Below are positions 22,165 through 30,306 of a DNA stretch of 59,112 bases, in pieces. Numbering within the stretch: the stretch's first letter is position 1; the number at the start of each line of letters is the position of its first letter. The notes below the pieces were generated by a model. It saw only the letters and a program-made list of their open reading frames with translations. It searched no databases and had not been told where the DNA came from. Where the stretch lies: the NCBI GenBank assembly GCA_019749915.1, contig JAIEPE010000021.1, forward strand, positions 1-59,112, written 5' to 3'. The translations under genes were made by a program, and so were the position numbers. The stretch is from Alphaproteobacteria bacterium (lineage in GTDB: Bacteria; Pseudomonadota; Alphaproteobacteria; UBA9655).

Positions 22165-24321
22165 CTACATAATAATCTTTAACGAAATACTAACAGGGAC
22201 AATAAATTTGTTTTTGTTGTCCGAAATTTTCAGTGGGACTTGCCCCGGAATTCTAAGCACTTTTGCCTTATTTCTTTGATAATAATAAAGCCCTGTAGAG
22301 AGAGAAACTGCGAAAGTTTCAGTAAACCGATAATCTAAACCAGTCAAAAGAGCACCATTGAACATATTACTTGCCTTGAAAATTTCAAAAGTTCCTAACT
22401 TTTGACCTGGAACCAAAAATTTCGTAACATCAAAGGGGTTATAAGCAAAGACGCCAGCTTTGGTTTTAGGCTGCCATTCTACCCCCCCCATGAAGCCAAC
22501 AAACGGTGTAAAGATGGTCTCTGTGTCAATGTAATACCGAGCACCGAAATTCGTACGATAAGTGGTTCTGTCTTTAAATTTGAAACAAAGGGGGTTAACC
22601 ACACCAGGCTCCTTGAGACCCTTTTCATTAACAAACCCCAAATCTGTAAATACTTCCATATTGTCTTGTAGAAAGTAACCTAATTGAAAGTCATATCCCA
22701 ACCCGTTACGATGGATGTCGTTTAGACCATATCCGCGCTGATTGCGATACATGTTAAATTTCGATACAGGCAGGAAAGCTGGGGTAGGTTGAGCCACGGG
22801 CGTAAATTTCGTATCTTCATGTTTCCGGCCAAATGTCATGGCTGAAAAGGAGATAATCAAAGGCTGAATTGAAATTTCCCCTGCCTTATAAATAGAGCTG
22901 CATTTTTCCGCTTTCTTAAAGGAAAGTTTTTGAGGAAAATCAGAGGCCAGATTTACAGCAATATATTTCTCATGGAAGTTGTTGCTGGGGTTTTTCGGCC
23001 CTTTATTTTTCGTCCACCCATAGCCAACTGCGTTTTTAGTAAAACCGAAGGTCGCGCTCAACTTGATATTGGGGCTCTGGAAAAATTTTGAGAGCGTGAT
23101 ATCGTACCCTATGCTTCCAAAGTTAGATAAACGATAGTCATTTGAGGCCTTATTTTTGCGCAATCTTTTAGCATTCGGAAATAACGGGGAAGGTTCGGTA
23201 TAGAAAGAAAGAGCATAAAAGCTCGCCCGATCTTGCGTATAATACCTGACTTTAGGGGCGATTTCCCAACTTTTCAGGAAGGGTTGGTAATAGCCAAGTT
23301 CAAAGGTATTCGAATGAATATTCCAACTATTGGCCGCATACCGATAATTAAAGTGAAGAGCTGAATCGAAGCATGGAATGTAGTGAACCAGACTTGTCAC
23401 AAAAGCCCCCGTGATCCTTCGATGAGGCCGACGGTCTGACCCTGCAAATACGGGACCAAAGTTTACGGCATTGGGCCAGTTGAGGGTATTAGGGCCAATC
23501 CAAGCGATCTTCTTGTAAGGATCAAACAAATCACCATTATCAAAGACAAGTTCTGCATTTTGTTGAACGTAAAAATTTTTATTAATGTCCTGCTTTATTC
23601 CTAAATTAAAGCGTTCTGTATTGTATTTTCCTCTTTCACCAACAAGATTTGTTCCCTTAAATAAAATAAAGGCATAGTTTAAGTCACGTTGAACAGGCCT
23701 GCTGATGTTATAAGCATAACCAAATCCCGTAAACAGGACCGTGTTTTTCTTATTAAAATACCACTCCGAATTTAAATTTCCAAAAAAGGATTCAAAGTCG
23801 TTTTCCGTAGAATACCCTCCCTCAAAAGAGTGTCTACCATCCGGCAAGTAATAATTAGCCCTTCCACTGACCTGACTCCGGGTTTCTATAATGGATTGTC
23901 CCGTAAGAGTTTCAACCAGTGTCAACCCAGGAACCGGACTCGTTCCGGGAATAAGAGAACCTTGGTGAATAGGATTAACGAGAGCATTAGGGAAATAAGT
24001 TGAGATGCTGGCGCCCGTCATCGCCTCTCGCAAAGCCCCAAGCTCAAACTCCCAATTTGATGAAACGGGAAAAAGCATATTTGTTGCGTAACTATCAACT
24101 TTATATTTAAAATGATTTTCTGAATATCTGGAATAAAAAGCATCCACTTTTGGACTTGTGGTGATCGCTTTCTGGGCTTGGGCAGGCGTTACGATCCCGG
24201 GGAGAGCCGCCGCAATTCCAACGAGTGATTCAAGGAATTTGTTGTTTTTCTTCAGAGACTTATCTTTTAAAACCACCGCCGCCTTCTTAATAGGCTGCTT
24301 TTTTTTGCAGGATTTTATCAT
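22165..24321 (-). CDS. DUF3570 outer-membrane-type protein
   Basis: 718 residues. An export signal is probable (SLVGIAAALPGIVTPAQAQ, ending near residue 50 after a long basic start). The remainder has alternating beta strands with many Tyr/Phe and Asn-Gly turns, as in an outer-membrane barrel. Residues 99-105 read EAMTGAS, near the family's conserved (S/T)GAS, and resemble the D-x-x-(S/T)-G-A-(S/T) motif where ApbE attaches FMN. DUF4266, ApbE, TlpA-like and ScsB-like genes lie around it. Longer than many DUF3570 proteins. Function not known; electron transfer at the outer membrane is the inference. Confidence 0.85.
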   Translation of the reverse strand: MIKSCKKKQPIKKAAVVLKDKSLKKNNKFLESLVGIAAALPGIVTPAQAQKAITTSPKVDAFYSRYSENHFKYKVDSYATNMLFPVSSNWEFELGALREAMTGASISTYFPNALVNPIHQGSLIPGTSPVPGLTLVETLTGQSIIETRSQVSGRANYYLPDGRHSFEGGYSTENDFESFFGNLNSEWYFNKKNTVLFTGFGYAYNISRPVQRDLNYAFILFKGTNLVGERGKYNTERFNLGIKQDINKNFYVQQNAELVFDNGDLFDPYKKIAWIGPNTLNWPNAVNFGPVFAGSDRRPHRRITGAFVTSLVHYIPCFDSALHFNYRYAANSWNIHSNTFELGYYQPFLKSWEIAPKVRYYTQDRASFYALSFYTEPSPLFPNAKRLRKNKASNDYRLSNFGSIGYDITLSKFFQSPNIKLSATFGFTKNAVGYGWTKNKGPKNPSNNFHEKYIAVNLASDFPQKLSFKKAEKCSSIYKAGEISIQPLIISFSAMTFGRKHEDTKFTPVAQPTPAFLPVSKFNMYRNQRGYGLNDIHRNGLGYDFQLGYFLQDNMEVFTDLGFVNEKGLKEPGVVNPLCFKFKDRTTYRTNFGARYYIDTETIFTPFVGFMGGVEWQPKTKAGVFAYNPFDVTKFLVPGQKLGTFEIFKASNMFNGALLTGLDYRFTETFAVSLSTGLYYYQRNKAKVLRIPGQVPLKISDNKNKFIVPVSISLKIIM

Positions 24322-24476
24322 TGGTTAAAAATTCCTTAAATTTTTATATTTTTGAATATATAAACCAAGTTTCTGAATCTCTCAATCCTCTTTAATGAAA
24401 TTTTTTAACTTTCTCTTCTTCTATTTTTTTTTCTATCAACTTTCAGATATTGTTTTATTTTAAAAGTAAATTTTAT

Positions 24477-24484
24477 GTTATAAT
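24477..24484 (+). promoter_or_regulatory. Possible extended -10 promoter for the ScsB-like gene
   Basis: TGTTATAAT (TGn plus perfect TATAAT) lies about 100 bases before the preferred start. No good -35 is seen. The ~270-base region between the divergent DUF3570 and ScsB-like genes is very AT-rich and must serve both directions. Confidence 0.4.
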
Positions 24485-24591
24485 TAATAATAATTATTGT
24501 GTTTGTTTGTTAAGTTGAAAATCAATAAAACATGGGTTGTGTGCGGATGGTTACTGGTATAAAATTGGCGTTGCTAAGCTTAAGAGAAAGA

Positions 24592-26682
24592 ATGACTCAT
24601 AAGAATTTCCTAGCAGAAGCCTTCTTTTTTCTTGGAGTCGTAAGTTTGTTATTCTTTCCTTTACAAACTTCTGCTCTTTTTGAGGCAGGCGCTGGTGTAT
24701 CGAGTGCTAAGTTAATTTCTTCAGTTTCAGGGGAGGGCGATCAAACAACAATTTGGGTTGGCTTGGATATTGACTTGAAGCCGGGATGGAAAACCTATTG
24801 GCGTACACCTGGAACTTCAGCATATGGGTTAAAAATTGATTGGTCTGAATCACAAAATCTAAAATCTGCGGATATATATTGGCCCGTACCTGATAAAATT
24901 GAGTCTTTTAAAGTGATTGCGAATGGTTATAAAGACGATGTTATTATTCCTATAAAAATTACCTTGAAAAAGCAACATGCCTCCATATTACTAAAAGCAA
25001 AACTTGATTATCTTGTCTGCGATCCAGGAAATTGTATCCCCCAGAGTAAAACTGTGACCTTGGTGATACCAGAGGGGCCAAGTCACCCTTCTGCAGACGC
25101 GAAAGAAATTGCTTCTGCAATCAAGCATATCCCTGAAAAAGACAATCCCGATTTAAATATAGAATCGGCCCAGTTTATTCAAAATGAGACAGCAAAATCT
25201 TACCTAAGGTTGACTGTGTTTCACACAACACCCCTGGTGTCACCAGAAGTCTTTGTTGAGGGAGCGCAAAGTTTATTCTTTGACGATATCTATACTATCC
25301 ATAGCCTTAGCAGCGCCGGTGGAAAAATATCAACGATCGATGTTCCCATCTATAAAAATGCAAAAAGAGAACTAGGTCGCACACAAAATCTTATTGGTAA
25401 ACCCCTTACAATAACACTGGAAAGCGGTGACGAGGCTGTAGAAGAAACAATTTTCGTGACGCCTCCTCCTATTAGCTTACAGGCCACATTGCTGATGTAT
25501 GGGTTCGCCTTTTTAGGAGGCTTCATTCTCAATTTTATGCCTTGTGTCTTACCTGTTATTTTACTTAAAATTTTCTCCCTTACGAAATATGGGGGGGCAA
25601 GCTCATCCGCCGTACGCAGCGCGTTATTTTTGAGCGTTATGGGTATTCTTTTCTCTTTTATGATCTTAGGCCTTGTCCCTATCTTTCTCAACCTGTTGGG
25701 GATCTCATTTGGGTGGGGAATGCAGTTTCAAGAACCTATTTTCTTAGTTTTTATGATGCTCATCTTAACCCTATTTACAGCAAACTTTTGGGGATTTTAT
25801 GAAATTATTCTGCCTTCAAAAGTCACTGCCTTAGGATATGAATATAGTGATAAACAGGGAAATGCGGGTCATTTTCTATCGGGTATGTTTGCAACTCTTC
25901 TTGCAACACCTTGCTCCGCACCTTATCTAGGAACGGCTGTAACGTTCGCTCTCTCCCGAGGGCCACTTGAAATTCTTCTTGTCTTTTTTTTCTTAGGATT
26001 AGGACTTTCTCTTCCCTTTATCCTTGTCCTAATCTTTCCAAAAGTAGCGACTTATCTTCCCAAGCCAGGAAAATGGATGATTGCCTTTAAGCAAGTCCTG
26101 GGATGGGGTTTCTTTTTTACGATGCTGTGGCTTTTCTATGTTCTCACAAGTCAAGTGTCATTGTTAACAGCTCTTTTTATATTAAGTGCCTTGCTGTCAA
26201 TCATCTTACTATTTTGGTTGCATCATAGGTTTCCTTCCCATCAGCGTCTTTATATTTTATCTGTCCTGGCTATTTCACTTCTTCCTTTTCTCGTCCTCTC
26301 TCTAGAATGTATGAAAAAATCAGAGGTTACCGTTCAAACACAGAGTGTGCGACAGGTTGCGAATATCGTTAAATCCGATTTAAAAGCAGGAAAGCTTGTG
26401 TTGGTAGATGTAACTGCCGATTGGTGTCTCACCTGTAAGGTCAACGAATTCTTTGTTCTCGATACAGAAAAGGTTAAGAACCTTATAAAGGAAAATAATG
26501 TGGACTTCATTAAAATAGACTGGACCTCCAGGGATCCTGAAGTTTATGAATATCTAAAAAGCTTTAATCGTAACGGCATTCCTTTTTATGTCATCTATGG
26601 ACCTCATCTGCCCTATGGACAACCGCTGCCACAAATCTTAACATTCTCCATTATAGATGAGGCCATTAAGAAAGCGAAATAG
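24592..26682 (+). CDS. ScsB/DsbD-like membrane thiol:disulfide reductase
   Basis: About 696 residues from the ATG at 24592; a start at 24532 would add 20 residues before the signal. Domains: signal peptide (FFFLGVVSLLFFPLQTSA), an N-terminal periplasmic domain (GWKTYWRTPG, DYLVCDPGNCIPQ with its Cys pair), eight or so membrane helices with the two redox Cys contexts NFMPCVLPVILLKI and LATPCSAPYLGTA, and a C-terminal thioredoxin domain ADWCLTCKVNE. It moves electrons from cytosolic thioredoxin to periplasmic acceptors. The long N-domain suggests the ScsB type rather than DsbD. The TlpA-like protein is the probable acceptor. ApbE follows after 3 bases. Confidence 0.88.
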   Translation: MTHKNFLAEAFFFLGVVSLLFFPLQTSALFEAGAGVSSAKLISSVSGEGDQTTIWVGLDIDLKPGWKTYWRTPGTSAYGLKIDWSESQNLKSADIYWPVPDKIESFKVIANGYKDDVIIPIKITLKKQHASILLKAKLDYLVCDPGNCIPQSKTVTLVIPEGPSHPSADAKEIASAIKHIPEKDNPDLNIESAQFIQNETAKSYLRLTVFHTTPLVSPEVFVEGAQSLFFDDIYTIHSLSSAGGKISTIDVPIYKNAKRELGRTQNLIGKPLTITLESGDEAVEETIFVTPPPISLQATLLMYGFAFLGGFILNFMPCVLPVILLKIFSLTKYGGASSSAVRSALFLSVMGILFSFMILGLVPIFLNLLGISFGWGMQFQEPIFLVFMMLILTLFTANFWGFYEIILPSKVTALGYEYSDKQGNAGHFLSGMFATLLATPCSAPYLGTAVTFALSRGPLEILLVFFFLGLGLSLPFILVLIFPKVATYLPKPGKWMIAFKQVLGWGFFFTMLWLFYVLTSQVSLLTALFILSALLSIILLFWLHHRFPSHQRLYILSVLAISLLPFLVLSLECMKKSEVTVQTQSVRQVANIVKSDLKAGKLVLVDVTADWCLTCKVNEFFVLDTEKVKNLIKENNVDFIKIDWTSRDPEVYEYLKSFNRNGIPFYVIYGPHLPYGQPLPQILTFSIIDEAIKKAK

Positions 26683-26685
26683 CGC

Positions 26686-27603
26686 ATGAAATTATATAAA
26701 CGTTCCTTTAGTTCAATGGGATGCCCCTGTGGCATCCAATTTTATGCCGTTGATGATCAAATGGCTGAAAATGTATTTAAGGCCGTTTTTGCAGAAGTTG
26801 ATCGCCTAGATCGTTACTACACCAATTATTCCGCATCTAGCTTTACAGCCGCTATCAATAGAAGCGCTGGTGATAAAGCGGGAATTATAGTTGATCCTGA
26901 AACGGCAACTCTTTTGGATTATGCTCAACAATGTACCCTCATGAGCGACGGATTGTTTGATATTACGGCGGGAGCCCTTCGTCGAGCATGGGTATTTGAA
27001 GAAAATAATGCTATTCTACCTTCCCAAGAGACTTTGGATAAACTTCTGACCATCGTGGGGTGGGAAAAAGTGAAATGGGAAAATCCAAGATTTACCCTTC
27101 CTAAAAAAGGAATGATGATTGATTTTGGAGGCATTGTTAAAGAGTATGCTGCTGATTCAGCTGAAAAAACATGCCGATCTATGGGAGTCAACCACGGTTT
27201 CGTTGATATGGGTGGAGATATAAAAATTATCGGCCCCCACATAGATGGCAGGCCTTGGGGAATTGGTGTCAGTCATCCAAGAGTGAGGGGTAAAGAAATA
27301 GCGGCTATTGGGTTGGGGACAGGTGCCATTGCGACAAGTGGTGATTATGAAAGATCCATTAAAATTGATGGAAAAATTTATTCACACATCCTTAATCCTA
27401 AAACAGGGTGGCCTGTTGAAGGTATCAGCGGTGTTACAGTTGTTGCAGATCATTGTTTAATTGCAGGTAGTCTTACAACGATTACCTTTTTAAAAGGGAA
27501 AGATAAGGGAATAAAATGGTTAAAATCCTTTGGTGTGCCCTTTTTTTGTGCAGATCAATATGGTATGTCCATAGCATCAAGGGATTTTGACTTTCCCAAA
27601 TGA
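26686..27603 (+). CDS. apbE: FAD:protein FMN transferase (ApbE family)
   Basis: 305 residues. It transfers FMN from FAD to Thr/Ser of target proteins. Motifs: DITAGALRRAW, FGGIVKEYAADSAEKTC, GVNHGFVDMGGDIKIIGP, IATSGDYERSI, SHILNPKTGWPVEGISGVTV. All are in normal order. Unlike most periplasmic ApbE proteins it starts directly with MKLYKRSFSSMGCPCGIQFY, with no signal peptide, so it may act in the cytoplasm or leave by another route. It is coupled to the ScsB-like gene (3 bases apart). The natural target is probably the DUF3570 protein or another protein of this cluster. Confidence 0.9.
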   Translation: MKLYKRSFSSMGCPCGIQFYAVDDQMAENVFKAVFAEVDRLDRYYTNYSASSFTAAINRSAGDKAGIIVDPETATLLDYAQQCTLMSDGLFDITAGALRRAWVFEENNAILPSQETLDKLLTIVGWEKVKWENPRFTLPKKGMMIDFGGIVKEYAADSAEKTCRSMGVNHGFVDMGGDIKIIGPHIDGRPWGIGVSHPRVRGKEIAAIGLGTGAIATSGDYERSIKIDGKIYSHILNPKTGWPVEGISGVTVVADHCLIAGSLTTITFLKGKDKGIKWLKSFGVPFFCADQYGMSIASRDFDFPK

Positions 27604-27685
27604 CTAATTTAACAAGCATGTTAACCTTTTGTTAAAAATTATATTGTAGACCTGTATAAACACAACAATCTTAAGGGAGTCAAAA

Positions 27686-28231
27686 ATGATAAAAACTAAA
27701 AAAAATCTAAGAAAAGTAGCCGTATTTGCACTTCTTACGTCTCTTTATGTAATGCCAAGTTGGGCAGAGCAAATGAAGCCATTCTCACTTCCGAGTTTGC
27801 AAGGCGGATCCACAATAAGCTCTGATGCTGCTAAGGGAAAGGTCGCGATCGTTGATTTTTGGGCCTCTTGGTGTGAACCGTGCAAAGCCTCATTTCCAGC
27901 TTACAATAACCTCCTAAGTAAATATGGGAGCAAAGGGTTAGTCATTATTGGAATTAATATTGATAATGACAAAGAAAAAGCTTTAGGATTTTTAGAAGAA
28001 ACTCCTGCGCAGTTTCTTGTTGCCGCAGATCCAGACAAAAAGGTAGCAGCAGCTTATAATTTACCCACCATGCCTACATCTTATATTATTGGCCGGGACG
28101 GAAACATTCTGTACACTCACGCTGGTTACCATGAGGGGGATCTTGCAGGAATGGAAAAGGAAGTTGAAAACGCATTGAATCAAGGTAAAGAGACATCAAG
28201 TCAAAATAAAGGTACCTCAGAACAAGAATAA
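27686..28231 (+). CDS. TlpA/ResA-like exported thioredoxin
   Basis: 181 residues. Signal peptide KVAVFALLTSLYVMPSWA. Thioredoxin fold with VDFWASWCEPCKASFPAYNN, active-site C63 and C66, and cis-Pro region LPTMPTSYIIGRDG. The tail is hydrophilic (QGKETSSQNKGTSEQ). A good AAGGGAG site precedes the ATG. It would be kept reduced by the ScsB-like protein. It is the last gene of the redox cluster. Confidence 0.88.
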   Translation: MIKTKKNLRKVAVFALLTSLYVMPSWAEQMKPFSLPSLQGGSTISSDAAKGKVAIVDFWASWCEPCKASFPAYNNLLSKYGSKGLVIIGINIDNDKEKALGFLEETPAQFLVAADPDKKVAAAYNLPTMPTSYIIGRDGNILYTHAGYHEGDLAGMEKEVENALNQGKETSSQNKGTSEQE

Positions 28232-28741
28232 TGAGATGATCTATGCTTACTTGTCCTCTCTTTTTTGGGAGGATGAGTGAACATTTGATCATGAAAGTGT
28301 AATTGATAATATTTAATGCCTTAAAAATGAAATTAATGAGGCGACTATTAAAAAACCCCTGATAAAGCACTTTACTCTCTTTTCTCCCCCTCTTTGTCAT
28401 CCCCGTCCTCCCAAATGCAGGGAACACAGGGACCCAGGCGTAGGAATGAGTATTACATTGCTGCGCAATAAGATATGCAACCCCGCGGTTAAACCGCGGG
28501 GCGTCATGTAGTGTTTGGCTTTAAATCGATTCTGACGTCCCGCTGCTTGACAGCGGGATCTAGTGCATTACTCATTGCACAGCAATCAATGTTATATAGA
28601 AGAAAGTACTAAGCGTTCTCCCTTTTGAAGATGACTTTTGTTGCTGCATTACTGTATCCCGGGTCAAGCTGCGGAACGTCAAGTAGGGTGGTGACGCCTC
28701 ACGGTTCAACCATCGGGGCCCAGTTACGAAAGCTATGACTG
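28232..28741. other. Gene-free region with palindromic repeats
   Basis: No credible gene. 28482-28502 is a near-perfect palindrome (CCCCGCGG ... CCGCGGGG) followed by CGTCA, and 28535-28562 holds TGACGTCCCGC ... GCGGGA. Together they are the same family as the element inside the amidase gene at 41251. GC content peaks here against an AT-rich background. Confidence 0.6.
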
Positions 28742-30064
28742 TCAAAAATCATAGATGAGATGTGGATTTTTCTCCGCTTTTATTTGACTCTGGATTGCAA
28801 GATATTGCTTAACTTTTTCCAAGGGCTCTTTTCTCTTCGCACGGCGATAAATGCTTTCTTCCGTAATCCATGGGGCCTCTGCAGAAGTAAGTTCCACCAA
28901 CTTTTGAGCAATGATCTTATTCGCGCTTGCCTTGATCTCATTCGTATCAGAAGCTGGGGTTATGTCTTCATAATTTTCTAAGATGGAGACTCTTCCTGTA
29001 TCTTTCTCATTCACGACATGCGCTTTATGACCATCATTCATAGCAGTATTGTAATAAACTAATACTTTTCCAGGAGGCATGGTATCAATAGATTCAGTTG
29101 GCATAACATCAATAGCTTCAGAAATAACGAACGTGGAATCTCCAGGAACAAACATTTTGCCTTTCGTTGTCCTCACCGCACCTGCTACAAGATCAAAGGT
29201 ATTATAAGCACTGACCCATTCTTCGTTTTCAGGAGTATTATGCTGGAAATCAAAAATTTTATACTCAATGCCCTTATCAGCCAGTTTATTAGCAAAGAGT
29301 TCAGTAATGTGGTCAGCTTTACCCTCTCGATGAACAGTTAGAAATTCTTTCCCATCGATGTCATATTTTCCCGTTCGTTGGCTATTGAGGATAAGGACGC
29401 ATGGCTTAAGTCCTCTTTGATTAATTTCTTCTGCTTTCACAATAACGTAGTCTGCGAGACGGGTAGCATCATCTTCCGTAAAAAATTTCACTTCTTGTGT
29501 ATCTGTTGGCGTATCTCCACCTAAATAGACCCCAAGATAAAGATCCGCAGGAGGAAGTTCTTTTTTGTATTCATCGTAAGTTGTCATGTCTGGGTGACGA
29601 TTATGGGCAACACCTGTTGTTTCAACAAGTTTTTTACCTAGCCTTTCTTTTACATCGGAAGCAACATGTGTTGGTAGGGCAATAAAATCAACTTTCTCTA
29701 AGAGAGCCTTATCCTTATATTGTTCTAGAGCGGTAGATGAAACAAGGCAAGTAATAAGATTGGGATCTTTGGGCAAGTCTATAATGCTGGCAATTCCCCC
29801 TTCACCCGCTCCTATGAAAACTACCTTCTCTTTTGAGAGATCTCTTTCAATTTTATTGTTGATGGCTAGAGAGTCCAATGTCTTTGCATTTAAGTCTTTA
29901 ATAGAAACTTTTTCAGAAGAGAGATTTTCAAATGCAGTTGCAATACCCCGGACCTGATTATAATCCTCAACACTGTCATGATTGGAAACAAGATAGAGTT
30001 TTAGAGCGTGAGCTTCAAAACTTACCGATGAAATAACGCTTGCGTATATGAGAAATTTTTTCAT
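28742..30064 (-). CDS. Exported protein resembling ELM1/GtrOC1-type putative glycosyltransferases
   Basis: 440 residues with signal peptide KFLIYASVISSVSFEAHA. The body shows alternating strand-helix with VVFIGAGEGGIASII, LYLGVYLGGDTPTDTQ, FFTEDDATRLADYVIVKA, VLILNSQRTGKYD and MFVPGDSTFVISEAI. These remind me of the ELM1 (mitochondrial fission/GtrOC1, DUF1022) family, with GGD and late Ser-rich nucleotide-sugar-like loops. The match is partial and by eye. If right, an exported version is odd because sugar nucleotides are cytosolic, so a host-delivered enzyme is possible. It is monocistronic. Confidence 0.45.
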   Translation of the reverse strand: MKKFLIYASVISSVSFEAHALKLYLVSNHDSVEDYNQVRGIATAFENLSSEKVSIKDLNAKTLDSLAINNKIERDLSKEKVVFIGAGEGGIASIIDLPKDPNLITCLVSSTALEQYKDKALLEKVDFIALPTHVASDVKERLGKKLVETTGVAHNRHPDMTTYDEYKKELPPADLYLGVYLGGDTPTDTQEVKFFTEDDATRLADYVIVKAEEINQRGLKPCVLILNSQRTGKYDIDGKEFLTVHREGKADHITELFANKLADKGIEYKIFDFQHNTPENEEWVSAYNTFDLVAGAVRTTKGKMFVPGDSTFVISEAIDVMPTESIDTMPPGKVLVYYNTAMNDGHKAHVVNEKDTGRVSILENYEDITPASDTNEIKASANKIIAQKLVELTSAEAPWITEESIYRRAKRKEPLEKVKQYLAIQSQIKAEKNPHLIYDF

Positions 30065-30306
30065 GAAAATTGCATCCCTTCTTGATTTATCATTTCCTTA
30101 TAACAAAATAACATAAAATTTTATTAATTAACAATGCTATTAGGCTTATTCAGCATAATATCAGGGCCTATGAATGAAAATAAAAGCGAGGAGAGTTGAC
30201 AGATCCAAAAACTCTTCTTAATGTTGAGATTAAGAAAAATACACATGGTTTTTTAATGAAAACTAAGCTTATAGAAGTGCAATGAATATCTTTTCCTAGA
30301 GATTAT

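Noticed and set aside
28086-28427. Minus-strand frame over the end of the TlpA-like gene
   Set aside because: A shadow of the coding strand that then runs into repeat DNA; no domain.
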